From Aureococcus anophagefferens (taxonomy: Eukaryota > Sar > Pelagophyceae > Pelagomonadales > Pelagomonadaceae), in contig NW_008705572.1 in assembly GCF_000186865.1 (NCBI RefSeq), positions 1,292,652-1,356,651 on the forward strand: DNA of 64,000 nucleotides, given 5' to 3'. Within the stretch, counting starts at the first letter, position 1, and the number at the start of each line of letters is the position of its first letter. The translations under genes and the position numbers were made by a program. The notes under the pieces were generated by a model that had not been told where the DNA came from, did not search any database, and saw only the letters and a list, made by a program, of their open reading frames with translations. This document shows, one piece after another, positions 1-9,600 of this stretch.

Positions 1-3000
1 GGGCCGGCCGGCGCCCGCGGATGCGGGCCGCTTCCCAGCGCCCGCAGACGCGGGCCGCTTCCCGGGGAGCTGCTTCCCCCAGTCGAGCGGCCGCCCCGCG
101 GCGAGCGACATGCCCACCAAAAGCTTGCCGCCCGCGGCCGCCGTCGGCTTCGCCGCGCCCGCGGACGCCGGCCGGCCGCCCGGCGCCTTTGTCGCCTCCC
201 GCCGCGCGGCGGACGCCGAGACCGGCCGCGGCTTGGCGAACTTGGCCGCCTCGCGCCTTGCGGCCGCGACGCGCTCCTCCGCCGCGGACGCGCGCGCGGC
301 CGCGGCCTCGCGCCGCGCGGCGTCGACGCGCGCGGACGCCACCTCCTTCGCCGCGGCGGCCCGGTCGGCCTTGGACGACGGCGTGATTTCGAGCTCGAGC
401 GCGAGGTCGTGCGCGCGCGTCTCGACGGTCTCCGTCGGCGCCGCGGGCCCGTACTTGGCGTCCATGGTCACGTCGCCGCCGAAGAGCCCGAGGATGAAAT
501 CCGCCGCGTCGTCGCCCGTCGGCGCCGCGGGCGCGCGCCGCGCGCCGTGCATGAAGTTGCGCGGGTCGCTCCGCGGGTCGCCGTGCATGCGCAGCGCGTC
601 CGCCAAGCGCTGCTTCGCGCGCGTCGTCAGCTCGACCTGGCCCGTGTCCTCCGTGTCGTTCTCCGCCGCGTAGATGGCCGCCGTGCCGAAGGACTGCTTC
701 GTCCAGAGCTTGAGCTCGCCGACGTGCGCGACGTCGTCCGGCGCGGCCGGCGCGGGCTCGTCGTTTTCGGGCTCGACGGCGTGCGCCATGCCCGCGTCGC
801 GGAGCCGCTCCTCGATGCGCTTCGCCTCGACGAGCGCGCGCTCGTGCTTCTGGTACGCGCGGACCTTGTCCGCGTCGCGCGCCGTCAGGAACTGGATGCC
901 GCCCTCGTGGTAGCCGAGCGCGGCGCGGCCGATGATCGCGCGCACGGCGTCGAAGGCCTCGGCGGGCACGCCCGTGTGCAGGTCCGCCATGGTCGTGAGC
1001 ACGTCGACGGCGGACTGGCCCTCGTAGGACCGCGCGTACGGATCCGCGCCGCGGTCCATGAGCAGGTCGAGGATGTCGAGCGCGCGGCCGTAGCGCGGCG
1101 CGTCGCGGCGGCCGCCCGCGACGACGGCGAGGCGCACGGCGCGCGTCAGCGCCGTCTCGCCGGCGCCGTTGGCGTCGCGCGCGTCGACGGCGACGGCGTC
1201 GAGCAGCGCCCTCGCGCGGTCGAGGTCGCCCGAGCCACAGGCCGCGCAGAACTCCGCGGCGCGCTCGTCGCGGTCCGCGCGGCGGGGCAGCTTCCCCGGC
1301 GGCAGCGCCGACCGCCGGCGCAGCACGTCGCGCCGGAAGGCCCAGGCCGCCGCCTCGCCGTCGAGGCTCACGCGGAGCGAGACGATGGACTCGGGGTTCG
1401 CGGCGGACACGCGGCGGACCGTCGCGGACGTCACGCGCACGACCCACTTCCGGCCCGCGAAGCCGTCGCCCCCGCAGACGCAGACGTCGCAGAGGTGGAC
1501 GCGCCGGAGCGACAGGCGGCCCTCGGCGACGGCCGGCGCGCGGCCCGTCGCCTCCTCCTCCCGGCCGTCGCCGCGGTCGACGGGCGCGGGCGCCGCGGCC
1601 TGGTCCCGCCCGTGGAGCAGCCAGGCGCCGGCCTTGCGGTCCGACGCGACGCGCACGCGCCGCACCTCCCAGGCGCCGTCCGCCGCCGTCGGGCGGCTCC
1701 GGCTCCGCCGCGTCGCGTCGAGCGCGTTCGCGGCCGCGCCCCGCCGCCGCGGCGGCTCGACGAAGACCTCGAGCGCCTCCCACTCCTGGAGCGTCGCGAG
1801 GACCTCTTCTTCGTCGTCGTCGTCGTCGTCGTCCGAGTCGTCGTCGTCGTCGTCGCGCGGCGTCCTGGCCACCTCCACGGGCGCCTGGAGGAACTCCGAG
1901 ACGACGTCGTGGTGGTGGCGCGCGGCCGCGGCCGCCGCCAGACCCGCGCCGAAGAGGCCCATGCCCGCCTCCGGCTCGGGCTCGTCGTGGTGGTGGTGGG
2001 CCCGCGCGGCGGCGGCGGCGACGAGACCCGCGCCGAAGAGGCCCACGCCGGGCTCGGGCTCCGGCGCGGGCGCGGGCTCGGGCTCGGGCGCGGGCGGCGG
2101 CGGCGGCGGGGGCGCCCTGTCGTCGCGGCACCACTTGAGCACGAGCTCGACGGCGCCCCGCACGTTGTCGCTGTCGCCCGCGCGCGTCGACAGGAGCTTG
2201 TGCCAGCCGCGGTGGACCTCGCGGTCGAGGAGCGGCGACAGGTCGACGTCGACTCTTCCCATGAAGTCGTTCTTCGTGTAGGCGTCGACGTCCTCGAGCT
2301 CGAGGGACAGCACGGGCGCGGCGATGTCCGATCGATCGAGGCGCAGCTTCCACTGCTCGTGCCAGACCGGGTGGAGCGTCTTTGGCGCCGTGGACGAGCG
2401 CCACGCGACGGCGACGGCGCCGTCGACGCGGCTCCTCACCTTGAAGACCGCGCGCGGGTCCGCGGAGCCGTCGGCGCTCGACTCGGCGAAGTGCGCGAGG
2501 TGGAGCTTGTTCGCCGCGTGCGCCGCCGACTTGAGGAGGCCCCGGTCCTTGACCGCGAGGTCCCGCGCTTGCACGAGCGCGACGCACAAAACGTTCGGCT
2601 CCTCGTCGCACGGCGGCTCCCTGAGGAAGGGCGTGTAGTAGAGGCCCTGCGGGGGAAGAAGAAGGATCACGTGTCACAACAAAGGCAGGACGAACGCACC
2701 GGGTTGTGGGTCCAGGCGACGGCGACGTAGACCGTCGCCGCCGCGACGCACGACGCGTCGAAACAGGTCACCGCGGGGTGCGCGGGCGCGCGCGGGACCG
2801 CGGCGCCGAGGGCGCCTACATCGAAAAAGCCCGTGCCGACGACGCCGTCCGCGCCGCGGCGCAACACGACCTCGAGGCGGTAGGGGATGGCCGCGGCCGT
2901 CGGCGCGCCGTGGTCGTAGGCCGGCGGCGGGTCGAGCGGCGCGGGCTCGAGGACCTCGCGCCAGTGGGGGTCTTCCGTGCCGTCGCCCGCGGGGACGGCC

Positions 3001-4826
3001 CGCGAGAGGAAGACCTCCTCGGCGTTGGGCCCGCCGAGGACGCGGAACGCGACCGCGAGGTCCCCCGCGCGACGGTCCTCCCGCGCGGCGCCGAGGAGCC
3101 GCGCCTTGAAGACGCCGAGCCGGAGCTCGTTCGGCGGCCGGTGCCGCAGGCCCGCGTCGCCGCGGAAGGGCTCGAAGGCGCGGTCCGGGTTGAAGCGGCA
3201 CTGGACCGCGACCTGGAGCCGCCCGCGCGCGGCCGTCGCGCCGTCGGCCTCCGTCAGGTCGACCCACGCCCGCGGCGCCGCGCGCGCGTCGTGCAGCGCG
3301 TAGTCGACGAGGTCCGGCAGGGGGAGCCGGCACTGGCCGAGGAAGTCGTCGTCGCCGATCCAGTCCCAGTCGAAGACCTCGAGCTTCAGGGCGAAGGGCG
3401 CGCCCCTCGCGCGGCGGCACACGGCGTCGCCGTCGAGCTCGAAGGCGAAGATCTCGTTGAAGACCGGGTGCGTCGTCTTCATGGCCGTCTTCGTGCGCTG
3501 GAGCAGCTCGCAAAAGTCGCCCTCGAGGCTCAGGCGCACGTAGGGGTCGCTCGAGCCGCTGCCGGAGCGGAAGACCGCCGCGTCGCCCTCGCGGAGCCCC
3601 TCCGCGCGGCAGACGGCGACCCGCAGCTCGTTGGGCCAGCGGCCGGCGGCCGCCGGGTCCGGCGCCTCGTCGAAGAAGGGCCGGTCCTCGGACGGGTCGC
3701 GGCGCCGGTCGTAGCAGAGCTTGACGGCGACCTTGATCTCGCCCAAATTTGTCTCGCGGTCGCGCGCCCTGAGGCGGAAGGAGTCGTACTCGAGCTCGTC
3801 GTGGCCGCAGTCGCCGTCGATCAAGGTGACCCAGAAGGCCGTCGCCGAGCCGTCGTCGTCGTGGCTCGGCGGCAGCTCGCTCAGCTTGACGAGGCCGCTG
3901 CCCATGAACTCGTGGCCCGCGACGTCGCTGTCGTCGACGCGGAGCCGGAGCCACGCGTCGCCCGCGTCGTATTCGAGCTCGAAGGCCTCCATCCAGACCG
4001 GGTCCAGGGTCTTCGCCTTGACCTTGGTTTTCGCGACGAAGCGTTTCGTTCCGACGGTCACGTAGGGGTCGCTGCTCCCGCCGCGGCCCGTGCCCAGGAG
4101 CGACGACGCGACGCCCTTGCCGTCCATGGCCCGCAACCCGCGGCCGCGGACGACGGCGACGCGGAGGCAGTTCGGCGGGTGGGTGTGGAGCGGGTCCGCG
4201 ACGACGGGCTCGTCGACGAACCAGCGCGCGGCCTCGGCGTCGAGGACTTCCTCCGGGACGTCGCCGACGGCGTGGCTGTGGCGCGTCGAGACCTTGATGA
4301 GCACCTCGCCGGTCGCGGCCTTCAGGGACCCAAAGGGCTCGAGGCGCAGCCAGAGCGCCGCGGCCGCGGGGCCGAGGCCCGCGAGCGACACCGCCGCGCG
4401 CCCCAACGGCTTCGGCGCCGAGAGCACGGACGTGTAGCTCAGCACGTCCACCCGCAGCTTCGGCGGGCCGGCCGCACCCACGGGCACGCCGTCGAAGGCG
4501 AAGCGCTCGGGCGTCGTCTCCCAGCTCGGCGCCGTCGTGCCCTTGACGACGCGCGTCCGGGAAGCTTTGTGGTGCGGTTTCGGGAGAGCCTTGCCCGTGG
4601 TGGCCTCGACGAGCGTGATCGCGCAGAACGGGTGCGCGTGGCCTTTCTTGTCGACGGCCGCGAGGCCCCGCGCGCGCTGGACCTCGACGACGACGTGGAG
4701 CGACGACGCGTCGCCTCCGTCGTCCGCCGCCGCCGCGGCGTCGTCGATGGCCGCGTGCGTCTCCTCGACGGCGTGGCGATAGAAGCGCAGCTCCGCGGCG
4801 CGCGCGCGGCCCGTGTTGCGGCGCAT
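1..4826 (-). CDS. Multi-C2 domain and ankyrin-repeat protein, C-terminus cut by the window edge
   Basis: Two exons are read on the minus strand, 4826-2700 and 2646 to beyond base 1, joined in phase 0 to give at least 1,591 residues. The ATG at 4826 is the first in frame. Five C2-type modules are visible, near residues 45-150, 218-325, 398-520, 565-670 and 723-850; typical cores include GGSSDPYVTVG and FDWDWIGDDDFLG. The join restores WTHNP-GLYYTPFLREPP, a natural lead-in to the fifth C2. An ankyrin-like pair follows near 1175-1260 (GADPYARSYEGQSAVDVL), after an acidic and His-rich linker, and an Ala/Arg coiled-coil-like tail runs off the window. C2 domains bind phospholipid, often with calcium, so a membrane-associated scaffold is likely. 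The protein resembles ferlin/MCTP-type multi-C2 proteins, but no C-terminal membrane anchor lies in the window, so the exact family is open. Confidence 0.85.
2647..2699 (-). other. 53-bp spliceosomal intron in the C2 gene
   Basis: On the minus strand the donor is GTGCGT after CCG and the acceptor is a pyrimidine-rich CTTCTTCTTCCCCCGCAG. It holds the only in-frame stop (TGA near 2669) between two long open stretches. Removing it joins two C2 regions in phase 0. There is no flanking duplication, so it looks like an ordinary old intron, unlike several others in this window. Confidence 0.85.
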
Positions 4827-5133
4827 GCCTCCGCGCGCCCTTTCTTGCTAGTCGACTACATCAGAGAGGCGGAACTTCCGCGCAGGAAGGCTGCCCCATA
4901 AGCGCTAGCGGGTCTTCAACACGGAACCATTGCCGTCAACGCTAACTCTTAGAGTCTTAGCATCACCAGTTTACGAACAGTTCATCCACTTTATCAAAAA
5001 AGTTACCCCAACGAGCGCGCGAAAACATATCTATCGACGGCTGCCGATTGATCTTTCGTCCGCCCAACTGCGGACACTAGATCTCACACTGCGGGCTGCC
5101 TCCGCGTCGCGCGTCCGCAGCACATGGGCAACC

Positions 5134-5204
5134 CTATAGCAACTCCTCCTGGCAGCTGCGGCGGACCCTCACGACGCGGCTCCATCTCGAAGGAGTTGCC
5201 ATAG
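5134..5204. repeat. 13-bp inverted repeat pair
   Basis: CTATAGCAACTCC at 5134-5146 and GGAGTTGCCATAG at 5192-5204 are reverse complements with one mismatch, with a 45-bp loop between them. They lie in the divergent promoter region. They could form a hairpin or be a paired binding site; there is no evidence which. Confidence 0.55.
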
Positions 5205-5572
5205 CGCATTGTGGTTCTCGAGCGCGGCGGGCTCCACGTCCTGCGCGCTGCGCGGGCCCTAATGATCTCAGCTTCTGCGCGTCCCCGCGAGGATCAGACT
5301 GGGGTTTTGGAATCTCCGCCCCCGAGTTCCTACGGCGATGTAGGCTCGTTTTCTCCCCCTGTGGGCTGGAACATGCCGAATGCCGTGTCGAAAGTTGTCC
5401 GTCCATCGACATCGACGTGCGAAATGCTGCCGAAATCAGGGTTAGTATTGATCGATTAATTCAAGAATCAATGTTGTTTGAAGAAGTTAATGTATCTCCA
5501 CTTTTGATGAAGTGGATGTAACCAGACGCGAGGCTCTGGCCCCTGACTTGCGCCCGCCAGACCAGCTCGTGC

Positions 5573-5644
5573 GCGCGCGCCGACGCGGGAGAGCCTCCGC
5601 CGCCTCACGCGCGCGCCGACGCGGGAGAGCCTCCGCCGCCTCAC
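5573..5644. repeat. Two tandem 36-bp copies
   Basis: A unit beginning GCGCGCGCCGACGCGGGAGA and ending GCCGCCTCAC occurs twice, at 5573-5608 and 5609-5644, without visible mismatch. The copies lie immediately upstream of the E2 start codon. Their length is a multiple of three, so they would encode a repeated 12-residue Arg/Ala/Ser block if translation began further upstream. Confidence 0.8.
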
Positions 5645-5664
5645 GCTCCTCCAGCACCGCACCC

Positions 5665-6636
5665 ATGTCCTTCTTCTCGGGCTGGTTCGGCGGCGGCGCC
5701 GCCGCCGCGCCGGCCGCCGCACCGACCGCGACCGCACCGCCGGCACCGACAGCGACGACCGCGCCGCCGTCGAAGCACTGCCTGCGGCGCATCCGCAACG
5801 ACCTGCGGGCCCTGGAGCGCGACGCCGGCGGCATGCTCTTCGCGTGCGTCGCCGACGACGCGGACTTCACGGCCGTCGACGCGATGATCGTCGGCCTCGA
5901 GGGCACGCCCTACGCCGGCGGCTTCTTCCACTTCAAGGTCCGGTTCCCGCCGGCGTACCCGTGCGACTGCCCCAAGGTCGAGCTCGCGACGACGGGCCGG
6001 GGCACCGTGGGCTTCAACCCGAATTTGTACGCGAACGGCAAGGTCTGCCTCTCGATCCTCGGCACGTGGGCCGGGCCGTCGTGGTCGCCGACGCAGTCGC
6101 TCGCGTCCGTGCTCCTGAGCATCCAGTCGCTGATGCACGACCGGCCCTACGTCAACGAGCCCGGCCGCGAGGCGGCGTCGGACGCGGCCTGCGCGCCCTA
6201 CAACGAGTTTTTGCGGTACGCGACGCTCCGCTACGCGCTCGCGCGCAACGTCGACGCGTCGAGCGCCGAGTACCGGGCGATGCCGGAGCCGATGCGGCGG
6301 TTTGTGGCCGACGCGTTCCTGCGAAAGTTCGACGATATCCTGGCGCTCGTGGACGCGGCCATCGAGCGCGGCGAGGACGGGCGGCCCCACCGCGACCCGA
6401 CGAACCGGTCGTCGGCGTCGGGCGCGGCGAACTACGGCGAGCTCCGGCGGGAGCTCGTCGCGCTCCGCGCGGCGACGGAGGCGCGCGTCGCGCGCGAGGA
6501 CCGCGACGACGACGACGACGCGGAGACCGTCGACGGCGGCGCGGCCGCGAGCGAGGCCGCCAGCCCGGAGGTCGCCAGCCCGGAGGGCGCTTCCGCGAGC
6601 CCCGCGGCGGACGCCACCGCCGCCACTAACGCCTAG
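5665..6636 (+). CDS. Ubiquitin-conjugating enzyme E2
   Basis: This intronless gene encodes 323 residues. The chosen start, MSFFSGWFGGG, is the first ATG in frame. The UBC fold spans about residues 35-200, with the active-site region NGKVCLSILGTWAG; the catalytic cysteine is near residue 128, followed by a hydrophobic helix containing VLLSIQSLM. This form of the active-site segment resembles the UBE2Z/BIRC6 group of larger E2s. The protein should carry ubiquitin or a ubiquitin-like modifier as a thioester for transfer by an E3. The C-terminal ~80 residues are Ala/Asp-rich with a short repeat (ASPE.ASPEV-type) and may be disordered. It converges on the next gene with a 30-bp gap. Confidence 0.9.
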   Translation: MSFFSGWFGGGAAAAPAAAPTATAPPAPTATTAPPSKHCLRRIRNDLRALERDAGGMLFACVADDADFTAVDAMIVGLEGTPYAGGFFHFKVRFPPAYPCDCPKVELATTGRGTVGFNPNLYANGKVCLSILGTWAGPSWSPTQSLASVLLSIQSLMHDRPYVNEPGREAASDAACAPYNEFLRYATLRYALARNVDASSAEYRAMPEPMRRFVADAFLRKFDDILALVDAAIERGEDGRPHRDPTNRSSASGAANYGELRRELVALRAATEARVAREDRDDDDDAETVDGGAAASEAASPEVASPEGASASPAADATAATNA

Positions 6637-6666
6637 TCCGATCACGCTGCTGCGCCCCACCTTGCG

Positions 6667-9600
6667 TTAGATGACGCTGATGCGGCCGACCTTCTCGGGG
6701 ATGAGGACGAAGCCCGTCGCGCGGCGCTTCAGGGGCCCGCCCGCGGCGGAGAGGCGGTCGAGCGCGGGTCGCGAGAGCGCGAGCGCGCGGCGGAGCTTCG
6801 CGTCGGCGAGGGCGTTCACGTCGACGAAGAGGTTGCGGAGGAGGGCCGGGAGCACGGGCCCGTCCGGCGCGTCGACGAGGACGACGGGCGCGCCGCGCGG
6901 GTTCGCGTCCCCGAGGAACGCCGCGCGCGCAAAGCGCGGCGTCGTCGCGACGCGGTAGGTCCGCTGCGCGTCGACGTCGACGCCGTGGAGCGTGACGCCG
7001 CCGCGCAACAAGCGATGGCCCGGGTGCCGCTCCGGGTCGAAGGTCACGTGGAGCCCCGCGGAGAAGTGGGGGAAGTCGTCGCTCCACGCCGGGTAGCGCG
7101 CGAGCGACCGCTCGAGCGCGGCCAGGAGCTGGGCGCCGCTGGCCTCGAGGAGCAGGAGCCCGGGCCCCGCCGTCGCGTGCGTCGCGACCTCGCCGGCGTC
7201 GGTCTGCGCGTAGGCCAGAGCCGTCGCGGGCCGGAGCGCGTCGTCGACGACGAGATCCGCGGCCGCGCTCTTCATCTTGATTTGGGCCGTGCCGCCGGGG
7301 TACGTGCGGTCCTTGGGCGCGTCGGGAAAGGGCGCGAGGGCGACGAGCTCCGCGACGGTGAAGGCGTGGCGCCGCTCGAGCTCGCCCAGCGGCCGGAGCG
7401 CGGCGCCGTCGACGACCGCGACGTCCGCGCCGAGCGCCGCGGCCGCGACGTCCGCCGCGAGCTCGCCGGCGGACACGCCGTGGCGCGTCTGCTCGAGGTT
7501 GCGCCCGCCCTTGAGCGCCTCGGCCGACGCGTCGAGCGCGGCCTCGAGCGCGACGAGCTCGCCCTTCAAGCCCTCGGCGACCTGGTCCCGCGCGCGCGCG
7601 ACGAGCCGCGTGATCGCGTCGCCGTTGCGCCACCGGTTCAGCGTGACGCCGCGGCCCGTGCCCACGCTCACGGTCGTGAGGTCCGCGCGGCGCACGGCCT
7701 GGGTGCCCGGCGGCAGGGCCGCGCCGACCGGCGGCAGCCGGAGCTCGATCCGCGCGAGGCGCTCGACGTTCGACGGCGACCGTACGACCCAGGTCGCGAG
7801 CCCGCCGGCGAAGTCGTAGCGGCAGGCCTGGACGCCGTAGGCGGAGCGGCGCGACCCGGAGACGACGACGACGTCCGCGAGGCCGCCGCAGGCCCGGGCG
7901 ACGCGCGCGCCGGGCTCGTCGAAGCGCGCGCCTCCCCCGACGGCCGCGAGGACGACGACGACGTCCGCGCCGGCGTCCCGCAGCGCCGCGACCTCGCGCG
8001 CGGCGGCGGCGGACGCGGGCGCGACGTCGACGGGCCCCGCGGCGCCCGCGAAGACCGCCGCGTCGTCGCCGAGATCGCCGAAGGGCCGCTCGACGTCGTC
8101 GCCGTCGCCCGGCTGGGCCAGGGTCGCGCGCGCCGCGTTCAGGGACGCCTCGCCGGCGACGCCGACGATGCCGACGCGGCGGCCGCCCCAGGTCACGAGC
8201 TGGGACCGCATCGCGTCCGCGATCGGTAAGCCGGTCGCCGCGTCGTCGCAGTTCGCCAATAAACTCGGGAAGTCGCAGCCGCGGCCGAGGCGCGCGGCGT
8301 TCGCGAGGCCGTAGTCCAGATCCCTCGGCCCCAGCACGGCCGCGTGGACGCCGAGCTCGTTGAGGAGCGGCACGAGGTGCTTGCCCTTGGTGACCGTGCT
8401 CTCGACGGACGCGGAGAACGCGCCGCCGCAGCAGAGCAGGAGCGGCTCCGCGGCGCCCTCGCGGCCGCAGCGGTCCCGCTCGAGCTGGACGGCGCTCGCG
8501 AAGCGCTCGAGGCGGCTCACCTGCTTGTAGGGCGTCGCGGGCCGCACGCCGAAGTCGCCCGTCTGCCGCACGCCGTCGACGCTCGCGAGGTCGCCGAAGA
8601 GGAGCAGCGTGAGCCGCTCGGGCGCCTCGAGGCCGTCGGCGCCCCGGCGCCGCGCCGACGCCAGCGCCGCGTCCGCCGCCGTCAGCGCCGGGTCGTCGTC
8701 GTCGTCGCCGTCGACGCCCTCGACGAAGAGCTCCGCGGCCGTCGGCGTCGCGTCCTTCGCGGCCTCGGGGCGCGCCGCCGCCGCCCGCGAGGCCAGGCGC
8801 CGCGCCTCGCGCGAGGCCCGCGGCAGGAAGAAGCGCAGGAACGCGTCGCCGTCGAGCGCCCAGGCCTTGACGTCCTCCGCGGCCGCGGCCGTCGCGCGCT
8901 CGGGGAGATCCTCGAGCAACGCCGCGGCGCCGAACCACGACGGCCCCTCGGGCGCCGCCGGCCGGCCGCCGACGGACGCGTCCCAGGCGCCGCGCTCGAC
9001 GACGACGAAGCGCGACGGCGCCGCGCCCTCCGCCGCCAGGAGGGCGCCCGCGCTCGCGCGGGCGGGCGCCATCGCGTTGACGGCGGCGTCGAGGTCGTCG
9101 TCGGACGCGCCGTCGGAGAACGGCGCGGCCGCGAGCACGTCGTAGAGCCAGTTCGCCGTCTTCCGCGGCTTGTAGTGCACGGGCGGCCGCCAGTCCTCGT
9201 CCTCCAGCGCGCCGACGTCGCCCGCCGCCGCCGCGTCCGCCGCGTCCGCCGCGTCCTCCGCCGCCGCGGGCTCGTCGACGGCCGGCGGCGCCGGCGGCGG
9301 CACCGGCGGCGGCGGCGGCGGCGGCGCGGGCGTCGCCTCGTCCTCCTGCGGCGGCGGCGCCACCAGGGCCGCGGGCACGCCCTTGATGACGTGGCGGAAC
9401 GTGCGCGCGTCGAGGGCCCAGACGAGCGACGCGCGGTTCGCGACGAGCGACGCGTCGGGCCGACAACGCCGCGCGAGCGCCTCCTCGCCGTAGTAGCGCC
9501 GCGGCGACGTCTCGCCGTCGACGAGGCCCGGCACGGCGCGCAGGAGGCCCGCCGTCGACGAGCAGACGTCGCAGGCGCCCGTCTCGACGACGTACATGTC

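Larger units (their letters stand above)
4827..5664. other. Divergent intergenic region, lower GC
   Basis: This 838-bp stretch separates two divergently transcribed genes and is clearly less GC-rich than its flanks, especially 4920-5060 and 5440-5530. No convincing coding sequence was seen. It should contain both promoters. A frame-compatible GTG-initiated extension of the E2 gene reaches back to 5512, but it is repeat-derived and Arg-rich, and I treat it as 5' UTR. Confidence 0.6.

Noticed and set aside
409..2730. Long plus-strand open frame, 773 codons, Arg/Val-rich
   Set aside because: It is antisense to the C2/ankyrin gene. High GC leaves several frames open; only the minus frame gives recognisable C2 and ankyrin sequence and a proper splice.
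5512..5664. 51-residue N-terminal extension of the E2 protein
   Set aside because: It needs a GTG start and is made mostly of a 36-bp tandem duplication; the ATG at 5665 precedes the normal E2 architecture.
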